Shown: positions 26,398-34,898 of the stretch, piece by piece
Numbering within the stretch: the stretch's first letter is position 1
How the letters are laid out: each line of letters opens with the position of its first letter
Source of the DNA: Paenibacillus sp. ACRRX
GTDB lineage: Bacteria > Bacillota > Bacilli > Paenibacillales > Paenibacillaceae
Length of the DNA: 64,000 nt
NCBI RefSeq assembly: GCF_022346885.1
Contig: NZ_JAKRNK010000001.1
Coordinates: 868,001-932,000 of the forward strand
Direction: 5' to 3'
The notes under the pieces: generated by a model
Database searches by the model: none
Told to the model about the DNA's origin: nothing
The model's input: the letters and a program-made list of their open reading frames with translations, nothing else
Position numbers and translations under genes: made by a program

Positions 26398-26550
26398 ATG
26401 ACAAATACAATTGTCTTGGAGAATCAAAAGGGCGGTGTCGGCAAGATAACAACAGCAATGAGTTTGGGATTTGACTTGGTTTAGTAGGGCAAGTGGGTTG
26501 TACTGGTAGATGCAGATGTGCAAGGGAATTTGACGGATTTTCTAGGCTAA
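26398..26550 (+). pseudogene. parA/soj ATPase fragment
   Basis: After GGGAGG, ATG 26398 opens MTNTIVLENQKGGVGKITTA, the deviant Walker A (KGGVGKT/S) of ParA ATPases. It is interrupted by two stops, then continues GKWVVLVDADVQGNLTDFLG (the A' box). Only the first ~50 codons remain. Probably the relic of a plasmid or integrative element partition module. Confidence 0.75.
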
Positions 26551-26706
26551 TTGGAGCGGCCAATATTACTGATTCATTGGCTACGCAGCTTGTAAAAATG
26601 ATGGTGGAGGAAGCCTACGAAGCAGGAAGGGATTATCCCCACCATTTTGTGTAAACTAACTCTAAGCTACTTAAACCAATTCTAACACGAAACAAAGCGG
26701 TGCCCC

Positions 26707-26869
26707 GTGACAACTCAAAAAGTACTTAAGAGATTAGCCAAGGAAAATTCACCCTATCTACTGCAACACGCACACACCCTAATGACCTGGTTCCTTTTGT
26801 CAGAAGAAGCTTTTGAAATCGCTAAGCACAACAACAAATCCATCTTCCTTTCAATTGAGTGTACCTAAT
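26707..26869 (+). pseudogene. yyaL-type (thioredoxin-domain DUF255) N-terminal fragment
   Basis: GTG 26707 opens MTTQKVLKRLAKENSPYLLQ and [20 protein letters not shown], then NNKSIFLSIECT and a stop. This is the N-terminus of YyaL/spermatogenesis-associated-protein-20-like proteins (consensus NSPYLLQHAHNPVDW, then GYSTCHWC). About 50 of ~690 codons remain. A second fragment lies at 43551-43625. Confidence 0.7.
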
Positions 26870-27126
26870 TATTTACATTTAGGAGATGCGTTAAGTACAT
26901 CCGTAAATTGTGCTGAGCTTTTCAAGTCGTAACAATCCATATCAAAATATGAGAAGTTATTTCAGTGAGTATAATAGCGAACTCTTGTTCTTGTTGGTGC
27001 GTTTACTTTTGTCGATTTATAGAAAAAAAACAAAAAAACACTTTAATACTGCGAATCCTGTAGAGCAACCAATTTACATGAGATATAATGTATGTAAACC
27101 TTGGTAAATTTTAAGCCATTAAGGAG
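26870..27126. other. intergenic region before hamA
   Basis: A+T-rich, with no gene supported. The 65-codon frame at 26910 lacks a ribosome binding site. It presumably holds the promoter of the Hachiman operon. Confidence 0.4.
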
Positions 27127-27975
27127 ATGGATATTATATCTTTTTTTGGATCACAAACTGTATTGGAGCAATATGTCGATAAATCCCAATTTCGTGGGTT
27201 TTCAATAGGATATGAGCTAAATGAATTCAGGTATGATGCGATAGTTGAAATGATCTTTGACGCTTTACCGGATTTTGCTTTAAATTACAGTGAAATTGCA
27301 ACCTTTGGACCGAATAATTGTGTGAGAAAAATGCGAAGGGCAGCAAAAATGGTCTATGACAGCGAGAAATATAAAAGCCGGGGAGAATTTGGTGAAATAC
27401 TATTGCACATAATTATGCGAGATTATTACAGTACTATACCTGCAATTTCAAAATTATATTACAAAGATAGCTCTAACGATACTGTTAAGGGCTTTGATGC
27501 AGTACATGTAGTGCCTATTGAGGAAGAACTGCAATTATGGTTAGGAGAGGTTAAGTTTTATAGCGATTGTGCTAGTGCAATAAGGGATGTAATCAAAGAG
27601 TTGCATATACATTCTAATAAGGATTTTTTGCGTAAAGAATTTCTTTTTGTGAGTAATAAAATCGATAGTTCTTGGCCTCATGCTGAAAAATTGCAGTATT
27701 TAATAGATTCAAGAACTTCACTTGACAAGATTTTCAGTAGATTGAAAATACCTGTTCTTTTAACATATGACAGCAAAGTAATTAAAAACTATAAGTATAT
27801 TTGCGATGATTTTAGGAACGAACTTATTGAAGAGTTAGAAGAAAATAACGCTAAATTCTTGAAAAGTGGTCTTCCGCAAAATATAGATTTTGTTTTAATT
27901 TTGATACCTTTAGAAGAGAAGAGAATGCTTGTTGAAAAACTACACCAAAAGCTTAGGATGTGGCAAAGTGTATGA
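27127..27975 (+). CDS. hamA: Hachiman protein HamA (DUF1837 nuclease)
   Basis: A 282-residue DUF1837 protein, the nuclease/effector subunit of the Hachiman anti-phage system. Candidate catalytic residues sit in RGEFGEILLHIIMRDYY (E87, E90), KGFDAVHV (D124) and LWLGEVKFYSD (E141, K143), a PD-(D/E)xK-like arrangement. The next gene is the HamB helicase with an ATGA overlap. HamA is known to be held inactive by HamB and to degrade DNA when released. Start: AAGGAG (27121-27126) touches ATG 27127 directly, leaving no spacer. An ATT at 27133 is better placed and would give a protein two residues shorter. Confidence 0.9.
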   Translation: MDIISFFGSQTVLEQYVDKSQFRGFSIGYELNEFRYDAIVEMIFDALPDFALNYSEIATFGPNNCVRKMRRAAKMVYDSEKYKSRGEFGEILLHIIMRDYYSTIPAISKLYYKDSSNDTVKGFDAVHVVPIEEELQLWLGEVKFYSDCASAIRDVIKELHIHSNKDFLRKEFLFVSNKIDSSWPHAEKLQYLIDSRTSLDKIFSRLKIPVLLTYDSKVIKNYKYICDDFRNELIEELEENNAKFLKSGLPQNIDFVLILIPLEEKRMLVEKLHQKLRMWQSV

Positions 27976-30113
27976 ATAATTTGGAATTTGAAAAAATCAA
28001 ACAAATTATTACTACTGAAGATTTGCATTTTGAGAATATAAGTAGTATTTTATCGTGGATTGACATTAATGAAAAGAAAAGTAATAAACAAGCGGAAATA
28101 AGAGAGGTTTTATTTTATTTACTAGATAGAAAAAGTGATATAAATAAAGAATTAATTCCTATTCTATATAATTTTGTAGAGAGGCTCGGGTACTATCCTT
28201 ATTTAGATACACCAGAAAATGAAATGAATATAAGAAGTCTTTTACACTTTGAATTTTATCGTTCCGAGAACATACCTCATATTGTATTACATCAAAAACA
28301 AGCTGAAGTTATGAATAAATTATCAGAAAATAAGAGCGTTATTCTTAGTGCACCAACTAGCTTTGGGAAAAGTTTAATCATTGAAGAAATTGTAGCAGCG
28401 GACATCTATAAAAACATTACAATTATACTACCCACTTTGGCACTCATAGATGAAGTTAGACAAAAACTGAGTAAATATAATAATACATATAAACTGGTAT
28501 TCACGACCAAACAGAGTATGGGAGAAAAGAATATTTTTATATTGACACCTGAGAAATATATTGAATTGGAGAATATGCCTACTATTGATTTTTTTATAAT
28601 TGATGAATTCTATAAAATTAGTTATCAAAACGATGACAATGAACGAGTAAACGTATTGAATCATGTGTTCTATAATCTTATGAAACAAACTAAAAAGTTT
28701 TACCTTTTAGGTCCCAATATAGACTCTATTCCTAAAGATTTTGAGTCGAGATATGGCTGTGACTTTTTCTCTACTGATTTTTCTACAGTAGCAACAGAGG
28801 AAATTAGCATTATTAACAATACAAGTGATAAATTTGAACAATTAAAGGTTTTGTTGACTTCATTAGAAGAACCTACTTTGATCTATTGTCAATCACCAGC
28901 CTCCGCAGAAAAAAATGCCAAAATGTTCCTTGAAATAATGAGAAAGGTACCAACAATGCAGACTAATTCACATGCAGATGCAATTGAGTGGATTAAGAAA
29001 AATATACACTTGGATTGGTCACTTTCTAAAACATTAGAATACAAGATTGCTTTTCATCATGGAGTTATTCCTAGATATCTAGGTAGATATATAATAAACG
29101 AATTTAATAAAGGAAATATAAAATACTTATTCTGTACTAGCACATTAATTGAAGGAATAAATACCGCTGCTAAAAATGTTGTTATATATGAGAATAAGAA
29201 GGGCATTTCTAAACTTACTCACTTTGATTATAAAAATATAAGTGGTAGAGCAGGTAGAATGAAGCAATATTTTGTGGGTAACGTTTTTACCTTTCATGAG
29301 CCGCCAAAAAAATCAACCATGCATGTTGATTTTCCTTGGTTTACACAAGATACTTCTACGGATGAAGTTTTGATACAAATGGAGTATGAAGATTTATCAG
29401 CTAAATCTAAAACTAAGATTCAATATTACTTGGATCAAGATGTATTACCATTAGAAGTAATAAAAAAAAATAACAATTTAAATGTGGCAGGACAAATATC
29501 TTTAGCCAATGAACTATTAGGTAATATTGATTATTTCCATAAGTTTTTAAGTTGGGATGGTTTACCTACTTCAGCACAGTTAAAAGTATGTTGTGAACTT
29601 ATATGGAAGCATTTTGTGAAGAAGGGGAGAGATGAAATATACACAGCCAAATCTCTACATTATTTTCTAAATACATACCGTATGTCACAACAACCTGTAG
29701 TGTCTTCATTTATTAGATCTATTTTATTAAATGACAATAAAATTACTGAACCAGATGAAGCGGTTCAAAAAGCTTTAAAGATAATTAGAAAGTGGTTTGA
29801 ATTTAGATTTCCGAAATTATTATTGGGATTGGAGCAGATCCAAAAAAGTGTTTTCTTAAAGCACAAAAAAACATATGGTGACTATAAATTATTCGCTACA
29901 TCTATAGAATCAGGATTCTTGAATCCTACATTATCTAACTTAGAGGAGTTTGGACTTCCTTTGTCTCTGCTAAGAAAATTAGAATTACATCTTATTAACA
30001 TTGAAGAAGCAGACTTAGATGAAATTATTAAACAAATTAAGAATCTCGATTTTACAAAAATAGACCTTGATAGGTTTGAGAAGCGACTTATTAATGAATT
30101 TATACTTAATTAA
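27972..30113 (+). CDS. hamB: Hachiman helicase HamB
   Basis: A 713-residue SF2 helicase, the sensor subunit of Hachiman. Motifs: HIVLHQKQAEVM (Q-like), SAPTSFGKSLIIEEI (Walker A, about 126-140), ITIILPTLALIDEVR (Ia), FFIIDEFYKIS (motif II as DEFY), FHHGVIPRYLGRYIINEFNKG, LFCTSTLIEGIN (motif V) and ISGRAGRMKQY (motif VI). The C-terminal third is helical and unassigned. ATG 27972 overlaps the hamA TGA (ATGA); a GTG at 27960 is possible but less natural. The pair forms a complete Hachiman operon. Confidence 0.9.
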   Translation: MNNLEFEKIKQIITTEDLHFENISSILSWIDINEKKSNKQAEIREVLFYLLDRKSDINKELIPILYNFVERLGYYPYLDTPENEMNIRSLLHFEFYRSENIPHIVLHQKQAEVMNKLSENKSVILSAPTSFGKSLIIEEIVAADIYKNITIILPTLALIDEVRQKLSKYNNTYKLVFTTKQSMGEKNIFILTPEKYIELENMPTIDFFIIDEFYKISYQNDDNERVNVLNHVFYNLMKQTKKFYLLGPNIDSIPKDFESRYGCDFFSTDFSTVATEEISIINNTSDKFEQLKVLLTSLEEPTLIYCQSPASAEKNAKMFLEIMRKVPTMQTNSHADAIEWIKKNIHLDWSLSKTLEYKIAFHHGVIPRYLGRYIINEFNKGNIKYLFCTSTLIEGINTAAKNVVIYENKKGISKLTHFDYKNISGRAGRMKQYFVGNVFTFHEPPKKSTMHVDFPWFTQDTSTDEVLIQMEYEDLSAKSKTKIQYYLDQDVLPLEVIKKNNNLNVAGQISLANELLGNIDYFHKFLSWDGLPTSAQLKVCCELIWKHFVKKGRDEIYTAKSLHYFLNTYRMSQQPVVSSFIRSILLNDNKITEPDEAVQKALKIIRKWFEFRFPKLLLGLEQIQKSVFLKHKKTYGDYKLFATSIESGFLNPTLSNLEEFGLPLSLLRKLELHLINIEEADLDEIIKQIKNLDFTKIDLDRFEKRLINEFILN

Positions 30114-30178
30114 TTTATAGATTCTATATTGTTTGTTGCTACCATAACGAACGTTATGGTTGAATTCATAATCAGGAG

Positions 30179-30570
30179 ATGTTTAATATAAAAACGTTAA
30201 TGATTATATTTATTTAGATTGGAATGTAGTTCAGTATTTGAAGAGTCCACGAGAAAAAATTTATTTCAAAGATACAACAACTAAAGAGTTGGTGGTTCAA
30301 AATAAATCAAGATATAATTTCCCATATTGTGAAGCACATTTGAGGGATTTGTTGAGTAATTTAAACAAGTCTTCTTATCTATTGGGTATAACTGATGTTG
30401 GTAACACACACGTACCTGTCATTGATGGGATGTTTGTGAAAATCAATTATTCAAAGAAGCTTCTGCTGATGTTTTGGTGGGAGTTTTTTGATTTTCAGTC
30501 TTGGATTAGTGATCACTATATTGTTTCATTTAATAACATAATAAAAATATACTTCAAAAAAGCAGTTTAA
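30179..30570 (+). pseudogene. PIN-like domain gene, frameshifted at its start
   Basis: ATG 30179 with AGGAG upstream starts MFNIKT, but the reading frame that carries the protein is another one: NDYIYLDWNVVQYLKSPREK (from 30199). The YIYLDWNVVQYL start (acidic D after a beta strand) and RYNFPYCEAHLRDLL are typical of PIN-like RNase proteins. The ORF then runs to 30570 (ending SDHYIVSFNNIIKIYFKKAV). At ~120 residues it is much shorter than full PIN-like proteins, so an internal deletion is likely as well. Directly after Hachiman. Confidence 0.5.
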
Positions 30571-30643
30571 ACACGATGTATTCATCTAATTAATTGTATT
30601 TCTTATATTTGCGAATTTCGTGAATGTTACGTTAGGTGAAATA
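30507..30643 (+). repeat. direct repeat, copy 1 (tail of PIN-like gene plus flank)
   Basis: About 137 bp that recur at 32352-32487 with ~80 percent identity by eye. It covers the last ~20 codons of the PIN-like gene and ~70 nt of downstream DNA. Its end TTTCGTGAATGTTACGTTAGGTGAAAT resembles the right-end block of the attC-like elements. Confidence 0.75.
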
Positions 30644-30725
30644 ATTGCAATACTACTTATGAATATTCTAAAATCTTCAAAAATATGATACATTTGTACT
30701 AGATTCAGTACAGGAGGAGAATTCT

Positions 30726-31199
30726 ATGTCAGTTCTTGGAGTCAGATGTACGAAAGAGGAAATATATGTTGCTGTCCTGGAAGGAACAGTTGAGGAACCT
30801 ATAATCAAAGATGAAGCTAGAATAAAGATTGTTCTTTCTGTACCAAAAACTGCAGAAAGTCGTGCTGAGCAATTGTTCAATTTAAGGAGAGACTTCGAAC
30901 AAATAATTCAAAAGTATAATCCTACTGTTGTATTAATTAAAGATCAGGAAACGAGTGTACATAAAATTCCTGTGCAGGCGTCGGCACAAAGAGGAGAGAT
31001 AGAAGGAATTGTTCTAGAAGTGTGTTATAAAAATGAAATACCATCAGATAAAATTTTATATGCGCAAACTAAAACAAAGCTAAATATGGAACAAAAGGGT
31101 AAAAGTTATCAATTCACTAAAGTTGACGAAATAATAAATTTTAAACTAAAGGATGAAATGAAGGATGCTTTTTTGTGTGCATGGGCTTGTTTGAAATGA
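30726..31199 (+). CDS. RuvC/RNase H-fold-like protein paired with a kinase
   Basis: A 157-residue protein starting MSVLGVRCTKEEIYVAVLEG, with PTVVLIKDQETS, AQRGEIEGIVLEVCYK and a C-terminal KDEMKDAFLCAWACLK. The strand order and the last D-A-x-x-x-A-W-A helix resemble RuvC-like/RNase H folds. However, the usual first-strand aspartate is replaced (GVRC), so catalysis is doubtful. Strong AGGAGG before ATG. Its stop overlaps the kinase start (ATGA). I know of no named system with this exact pair; regulation of one by the other is inferred. Confidence 0.65.
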   Translation: MSVLGVRCTKEEIYVAVLEGTVEEPIIKDEARIKIVLSVPKTAESRAEQLFNLRRDFEQIIQKYNPTVVLIKDQETSVHKIPVQASAQRGEIEGIVLEVCYKNEIPSDKILYAQTKTKLNMEQKGKSYQFTKVDEIINFKLKDEMKDAFLCAWACLK

Positions 31200-32218
31200 A
31201 AGATATAATTGTTAAATATGAAGAGCTAGGGAGTTTAGGTAGTGGAAACTTTGGAAGCGTTTTTAAGGCGCATAATAAAATTGTAGATAGAATTGAAGCT
31301 GTTAAGATAGTACATGATATAAGTAAATTAGGGGATAAGGCAAACCTTGAAGCAAGGGTCCAACATAAACTTGAACATACTAATGTTTCTGAGATATATG
31401 ACGCTTTTATTAAGAATGACAAATTATATATTCTGATGGAGTATCTTCAAGGTGGTTCTATTTTTAAGTTGATTGAGGATAATGGGAAATTACCTATTAA
31501 ACAGTCGATAAGAATAATAATTGATGCACTTCATGGGCTTCAATACATTCATAACCAGAATTATATCCATCGTGATATAAAACCAAGTAATTTATTATTA
31601 GATAAATCAGGAAATGCAAAACTTTCTGACTTTGGTTTAACAGCAGAACTTGACGATTCAGGAAAATATACTTCTTCTTTTGGGTATGTATACCATAAAG
31701 CACCTGAAGTGTTGACCAAAGGAGAGTATACTAAAAAGGCAGATATTTTTGCAATTGGTTTGACTCTTTACAGAATGGTAAATGGGGATGGATTTATTTC
31801 TATGTTCGATAGATCAACTCTTGGTTACAATATTGTATCTGGTGATTTTCCGCCACGAGATTTGTACTCACCAGATGTCCCCAAAAAGCTCAGAATGATC
31901 ATAAATAAATCATTAGAAATTGACCCAGAAAAGCGATATCAGAATGCTCATTCGATCAGATCTGAATTAAATAATATCAATATTCCTATTGATTGGCAGT
32001 TATCTATAAATACATCTAGAAAGCAAGTTTGGGAAGGAAATGATAGTACAAGTAATTATAGTATTGAAGTGAATAAAAACCTATTTGGGAATAGTTACAA
32101 TATAAAAACTAAAAAAGGAAAGAATAATCTAAGAGTAGTTAATAAGCATTGTTTTGAGGGGCTTTCATCTAAACAATTAAATAAAGAGTTGCACAAATTG
32201 CTTACAATTAAATTGTAA
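31196..32218 (+). CDS. Hanks-type Ser/Thr protein kinase
   Basis: A 340-residue cytosolic kinase. The kinase domain (1-270) has GSGNFGSVF (glycine loop, 15-23), EAVKIV (K37), IHRDIKPSNLLL (HRD 125-127), LSDFGLTAE (DFG 145-147) and KAPEVLTKGEYTKKADIFAIG. All catalytic residues are present. The C-terminal ~70 residues (GNDSTSNYSIEVNKNLFGNS...) form an unassigned domain. There is no transmembrane or PASTA region, unlike PknB/PrkC. ATG 31196 overlaps the upstream stop. Cytosolic kinases coupled to nuclease-like genes in islands suggest an abortive-infection role, but this is inference. Confidence 0.85.
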   Translation: MKDIIVKYEELGSLGSGNFGSVFKAHNKIVDRIEAVKIVHDISKLGDKANLEARVQHKLEHTNVSEIYDAFIKNDKLYILMEYLQGGSIFKLIEDNGKLPIKQSIRIIIDALHGLQYIHNQNYIHRDIKPSNLLLDKSGNAKLSDFGLTAELDDSGKYTSSFGYVYHKAPEVLTKGEYTKKADIFAIGLTLYRMVNGDGFISMFDRSTLGYNIVSGDFPPRDLYSPDVPKKLRMIINKSLEIDPEKRYQNAHSIRSELNNINIPIDWQLSINTSRKQVWEGNDSTSNYSIEVNKNLFGNSYNIKTKKGKNNLRVVNKHCFEGLSSKQLNKELHKLLTIKL

Positions 32219-32223
32219 CTGTC

Positions 32224-32254
32224 TAGGAACCTAGTTTATTAACTAGGTTCCTAA
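32224..32254. terminator. perfect hairpin after the kinase gene
   Basis: TAGGAACCTAGTT and AACTAGGTTCCTA pair perfectly over 13 bp with a 4-nt loop. There is no U-run, but a second hairpin with a T5 tract (AGAAGCTTCTGCC...GGCGGAGGCTTTTTG) follows at 32301-32336. Confidence 0.6.
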
Positions 32255-32351
32255 TGTATCTGTTAGTGTATGGGATGTTCGTGTGAATCAATTATTTTAG
32301 AAGCTTCTGCCAAAGGAACTGGCGGAGGCTTTTTGTTTGAAAGTATAAGAA

Positions 32352-32487
32352 TAGTGATCGTCATATTCTTCCATTTAATAGTATAATAAAAACATGCTTC
32401 AAAAAGGCTATTTAGACAGGATGGGTTAGTTTAATCAATTGTATTTCTTATATTTACGAATTTCTTGAATATTACGTTAGCTGAAAT
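32352..32487 (+). repeat. direct repeat, copy 2
   Basis: Second copy of the 30507-30643 repeat. It still encodes SDRHILPFNSIIKTCFKKAI and a stop in the same register as the PIN-like gene tail. It is therefore the orphaned end of a paralogous gene, not just flanking DNA. Confidence 0.75.
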
Positions 32488-32511
32488 TTATTGGAAATGA
32501 GGAGTGGAAAT

Positions 32512-33529
32512 ATGAAATTCACTGTTGATTATTCAGAGTTGAAGGAACAATATAAAAACTTTACACCATATTTTGAAATGCATAGAGAATCTATTAACCA
32601 ATTATTTGAAGAATTTTTGCAACAAAGTAATTCTCAGGGAATAAATGATTATTTACAAGGAACTAATGATCAGGACATACTAAATGAAATCAGACAAAAG
32701 CTTGTTTATCATAGTACATTATGCTTTTTTAGATCATTTGATCTAATGCTAGCGTATATCTCTCTAGATGATAGGAACTTTCATACATGGTCTGAAGTGA
32801 CTGCTTACTATAGTAAATTTTACATAATTAAGGCAATTAATTTTTTTGCTTCTGAGAGGCTTCCTCACAATTGATCACGATAAGAAAGAAAAATTAGTGG
32901 ATAACAAGAAAGATACTAACTTTTACTTCTTTTATAATAAGTCGGGGTTTAACATTTACAACTCTAATTCTGAACAATATAAAGAGCTTCGATTTAATCC
33001 AGATACTAAGTACAAGTATGGTTCTCATCAAATTTGGTGGAGATTACTTGAAACAGTCAAGGATATTGAAGGAATCGATAAGTTCGATAGAGTAGGGTTC
33101 TTACTTGATCATAACTGGACAAATCCTCAGCTAAGGAATCAGATTAATTATTCGTTAGAATATTTAGAAGGTTTTAGAGAATTGGACTGGTTTGATGCTA
33201 ATCTTAAAGGACATCACAGTTGGAGGAACAAAGACCAGCGAGATTTTACTAGTATGGATAATTTCTTTAAACGAACTAATCCAGAAGATGCTGATTTAGG
33301 GGACTACTACACTGATCTTAGAGTGTATTTATGGGAATCTTTAATGTGTTACCTGGAGATTTACAAAGATCTAATAGGTGCGAATTCAATTTTTAAGATT
33401 GAGAATTTATTTTATCTGATGGATGTACATGAAATCAATAAGTCGATGCCAGAAGTATTTAGTAGTATAAAGAATATGATTAATGAATTATTTGAAATTG
33501 AAACTGAAGAAGACGAATTGCCTTTTTAG
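32512..33529 (+). pseudogene. island gene split by a frameshift
   Basis: ATG 32512 (MKFTVDYSELKEQY, after GAGGAG) opens ~120 codons that end FYIIKAINFFASERLPHN. From about 32846 the other frame continues FLTIDHDKKEKLVDNKKDTN through to ELFEIETEEDELPF. One extra nucleotide in the T7 run at 32841-32847 or in the GAGAGG just after it explains the break. The rejoined protein would be ~338 residues, helical, family not recognised. Mutation or sequencing error cannot be told apart. Confidence 0.6.
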
Positions 33530-33534
33530 CATAT

Positions 33535-33735
33535 TCGAGAAGTCAATGAACTTCAGCTAACAAAACATTCCTGTATCGTCGCTGACGCTTCTTGGTCACC
33601 AAGGTGGATTCCCGAGAAGTAGATTCAGGCGACACATCCAACCGGCTAAGTCTGACGACCCGTTCCCTTCAGTCACTTAAGCCGCTTGAACGTCAGGAAT
33701 GCCAAACGTTATCGGAAAGATAAGGCAAAGAGCAA
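33535..33735. repeat. attC-like intergenic element, best preserved copy
   Basis: GAGAAGTCAATGAACTTCAGCTAACAAAACATTCCTGTATCGTCGCTGACG at left; GCGACACATCCAACCGGCTAAG, TCTGACGACCCGTTCCCTTCAGTCACTTAAG in the middle; and CGTCAGGAATGCCAAACGTTATCGGAAAG (33691-33719) at right. CATTCCTG (about 33569) and CAGGAATG (about 33693) are exact inverted repeats. Sits between two orphan genes. Confidence 0.65.
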
Positions 33736-33776
33736 CACTTTCTAAGCGGATTTTGAAAGAATTATAATAAAAGAAT

Positions 33777-34475
33777 ATGCCATATAATATCTGTAAAATG
33801 CAGCTAAACTGGAATTTGTGGGGGATTAAAATAGAAGAATTAAAACCAAACGAAAAAGAGAAAGAAGTATTATCATTATTTTATAATAGATTCTATGATT
33901 TATATGAAGAAGTTGTAAATGATGATTTTATTAATAAGGATGCTAAAATAAGATTTTATAAACTAAGAGAATCATTTTCGATATATAAAGAATTATTGAG
34001 TTATGAGCCAATTAAAGAATATATTAATTGGATGAAAAAAGGTGGACGACCTCATTTTGAAGGGATAATTGCGGATGATTTGTTTAGTTTTATAAGAAAT
34101 TTATTATTACATTTTCCTATTTTTGATACATGGGATGAAGTTTATATAAATAAAAACTTAGCCACGTGGAGTAAAGTGGGACAAATAGATAAATTTCTAA
34201 CTAAAGGTATTGAAGGGAAAGTTGATGGTAAAGGCACGGTGAAATATAGAATATGGGAAGAAAAAAAGAAAAAAATGACATACTTTTGTATTAATTTTCC
34301 TGAGAAATATGATAATACAAATATTTACTTAAAGGATATAATATCTGAAGAAGTTGGAATGAAATTTTGTATGGCATTAATGAGAGCGATATTAGATACT
34401 CAGGTAGAGGATTCAGAAGTACCAGATATAAAAATAATGTCTCAAGTATATTTACCAATAAAAACAAATATTTAA
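33777..34475 (+). CDS. hypothetical protein with a HEPN-like Rx4H motif
   Basis: A 232-residue helical cytosolic protein. The stretch DDLFSFIRNLLLHFPIFDTW contains R-N-L-L-L-H, the R-x4-6-H signature of HEPN ribonucleases, but a fold call is not certain. The C-terminal half, GKGTVKYRIWEEKKKKMTYFCINFP, is beta-rich. No ribosome binding site precedes ATG 33777, and MQLNW at 33798 is an alternative start. It follows the best attC-like element. A toxin or antiphage RNase role is only a guess. Confidence 0.6.
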   Translation: MPYNICKMQLNWNLWGIKIEELKPNEKEKEVLSLFYNRFYDLYEEVVNDDFINKDAKIRFYKLRESFSIYKELLSYEPIKEYINWMKKGGRPHFEGIIADDLFSFIRNLLLHFPIFDTWDEVYINKNLATWSKVGQIDKFLTKGIEGKVDGKGTVKYRIWEEKKKKMTYFCINFPEKYDNTNIYLKDIISEEVGMKFCMALMRAILDTQVEDSEVPDIKIMSQVYLPIKTNI

Positions 34476-34591
34476 AACTGCATAAATCCTAATTTATTAG
34501 TGAGATTATGAGTGCAATAGGTATTTTGAAAAATGATAATTCAAGCTCGTATTATCCATGTTATGAAAATAGATTATAGGTATGTAGATAG

Positions 34592-34834
34592 GTGAACTGC
34601 CAGGGGAGAAATCGTTGGTTTGAGGATTCTATCCGCTACTCAGGATTATCTCAATGGTACAAATATCATCAAAACCTTAGGGATATTAGCTATAAAGAAG
34701 GCAAGAAAATAATTGGAATATGTATCCAGTATGAACTTATCTCACAACTTTCGAAAGATGATTTCGATGCGCTTGTAACTGCCGCCGACATTTTATGTGG
34801 TCCAGGTAACTATAACCTTCGAAAGAGATGGTGA
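34592..34834 (+). CDS. short hypothetical ORF, possibly a gene fragment
   Basis: An 80-codon frame from GTG with no good ribosome binding site. It reads RWFEDSIRYSGLSQWYKYHQ, then KKIIGICIQYELISQLSKDD. It looks like real protein sequence but is not recognised and may be a truncated 3' end. A strong terminator follows 10 nt after the stop. Confidence 0.35.
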   Translation: MNCQGRNRWFEDSIRYSGLSQWYKYHQNLRDISYKEGKKIIGICIQYELISQLSKDDFDALVTAADILCGPGNYNLRKRW

Positions 34835-34844
34835 GTGGAACTTA

Positions 34845-34882
34845 AAACAATCCCATGGCTATTATAGCCATGGGATTGTTTA
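34845..34882. terminator. strong bidirectional terminator
   Basis: AAACAATCCCATGGCT and AGCCATGGGATTGTTT, a perfect 16-bp stem with a 5-nt loop. It separates the plus-strand island genes from the minus-strand TPR fragment. Confidence 0.8.
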
Positions 34883-34898
34883 TGTGAGGTTGTTGCAT

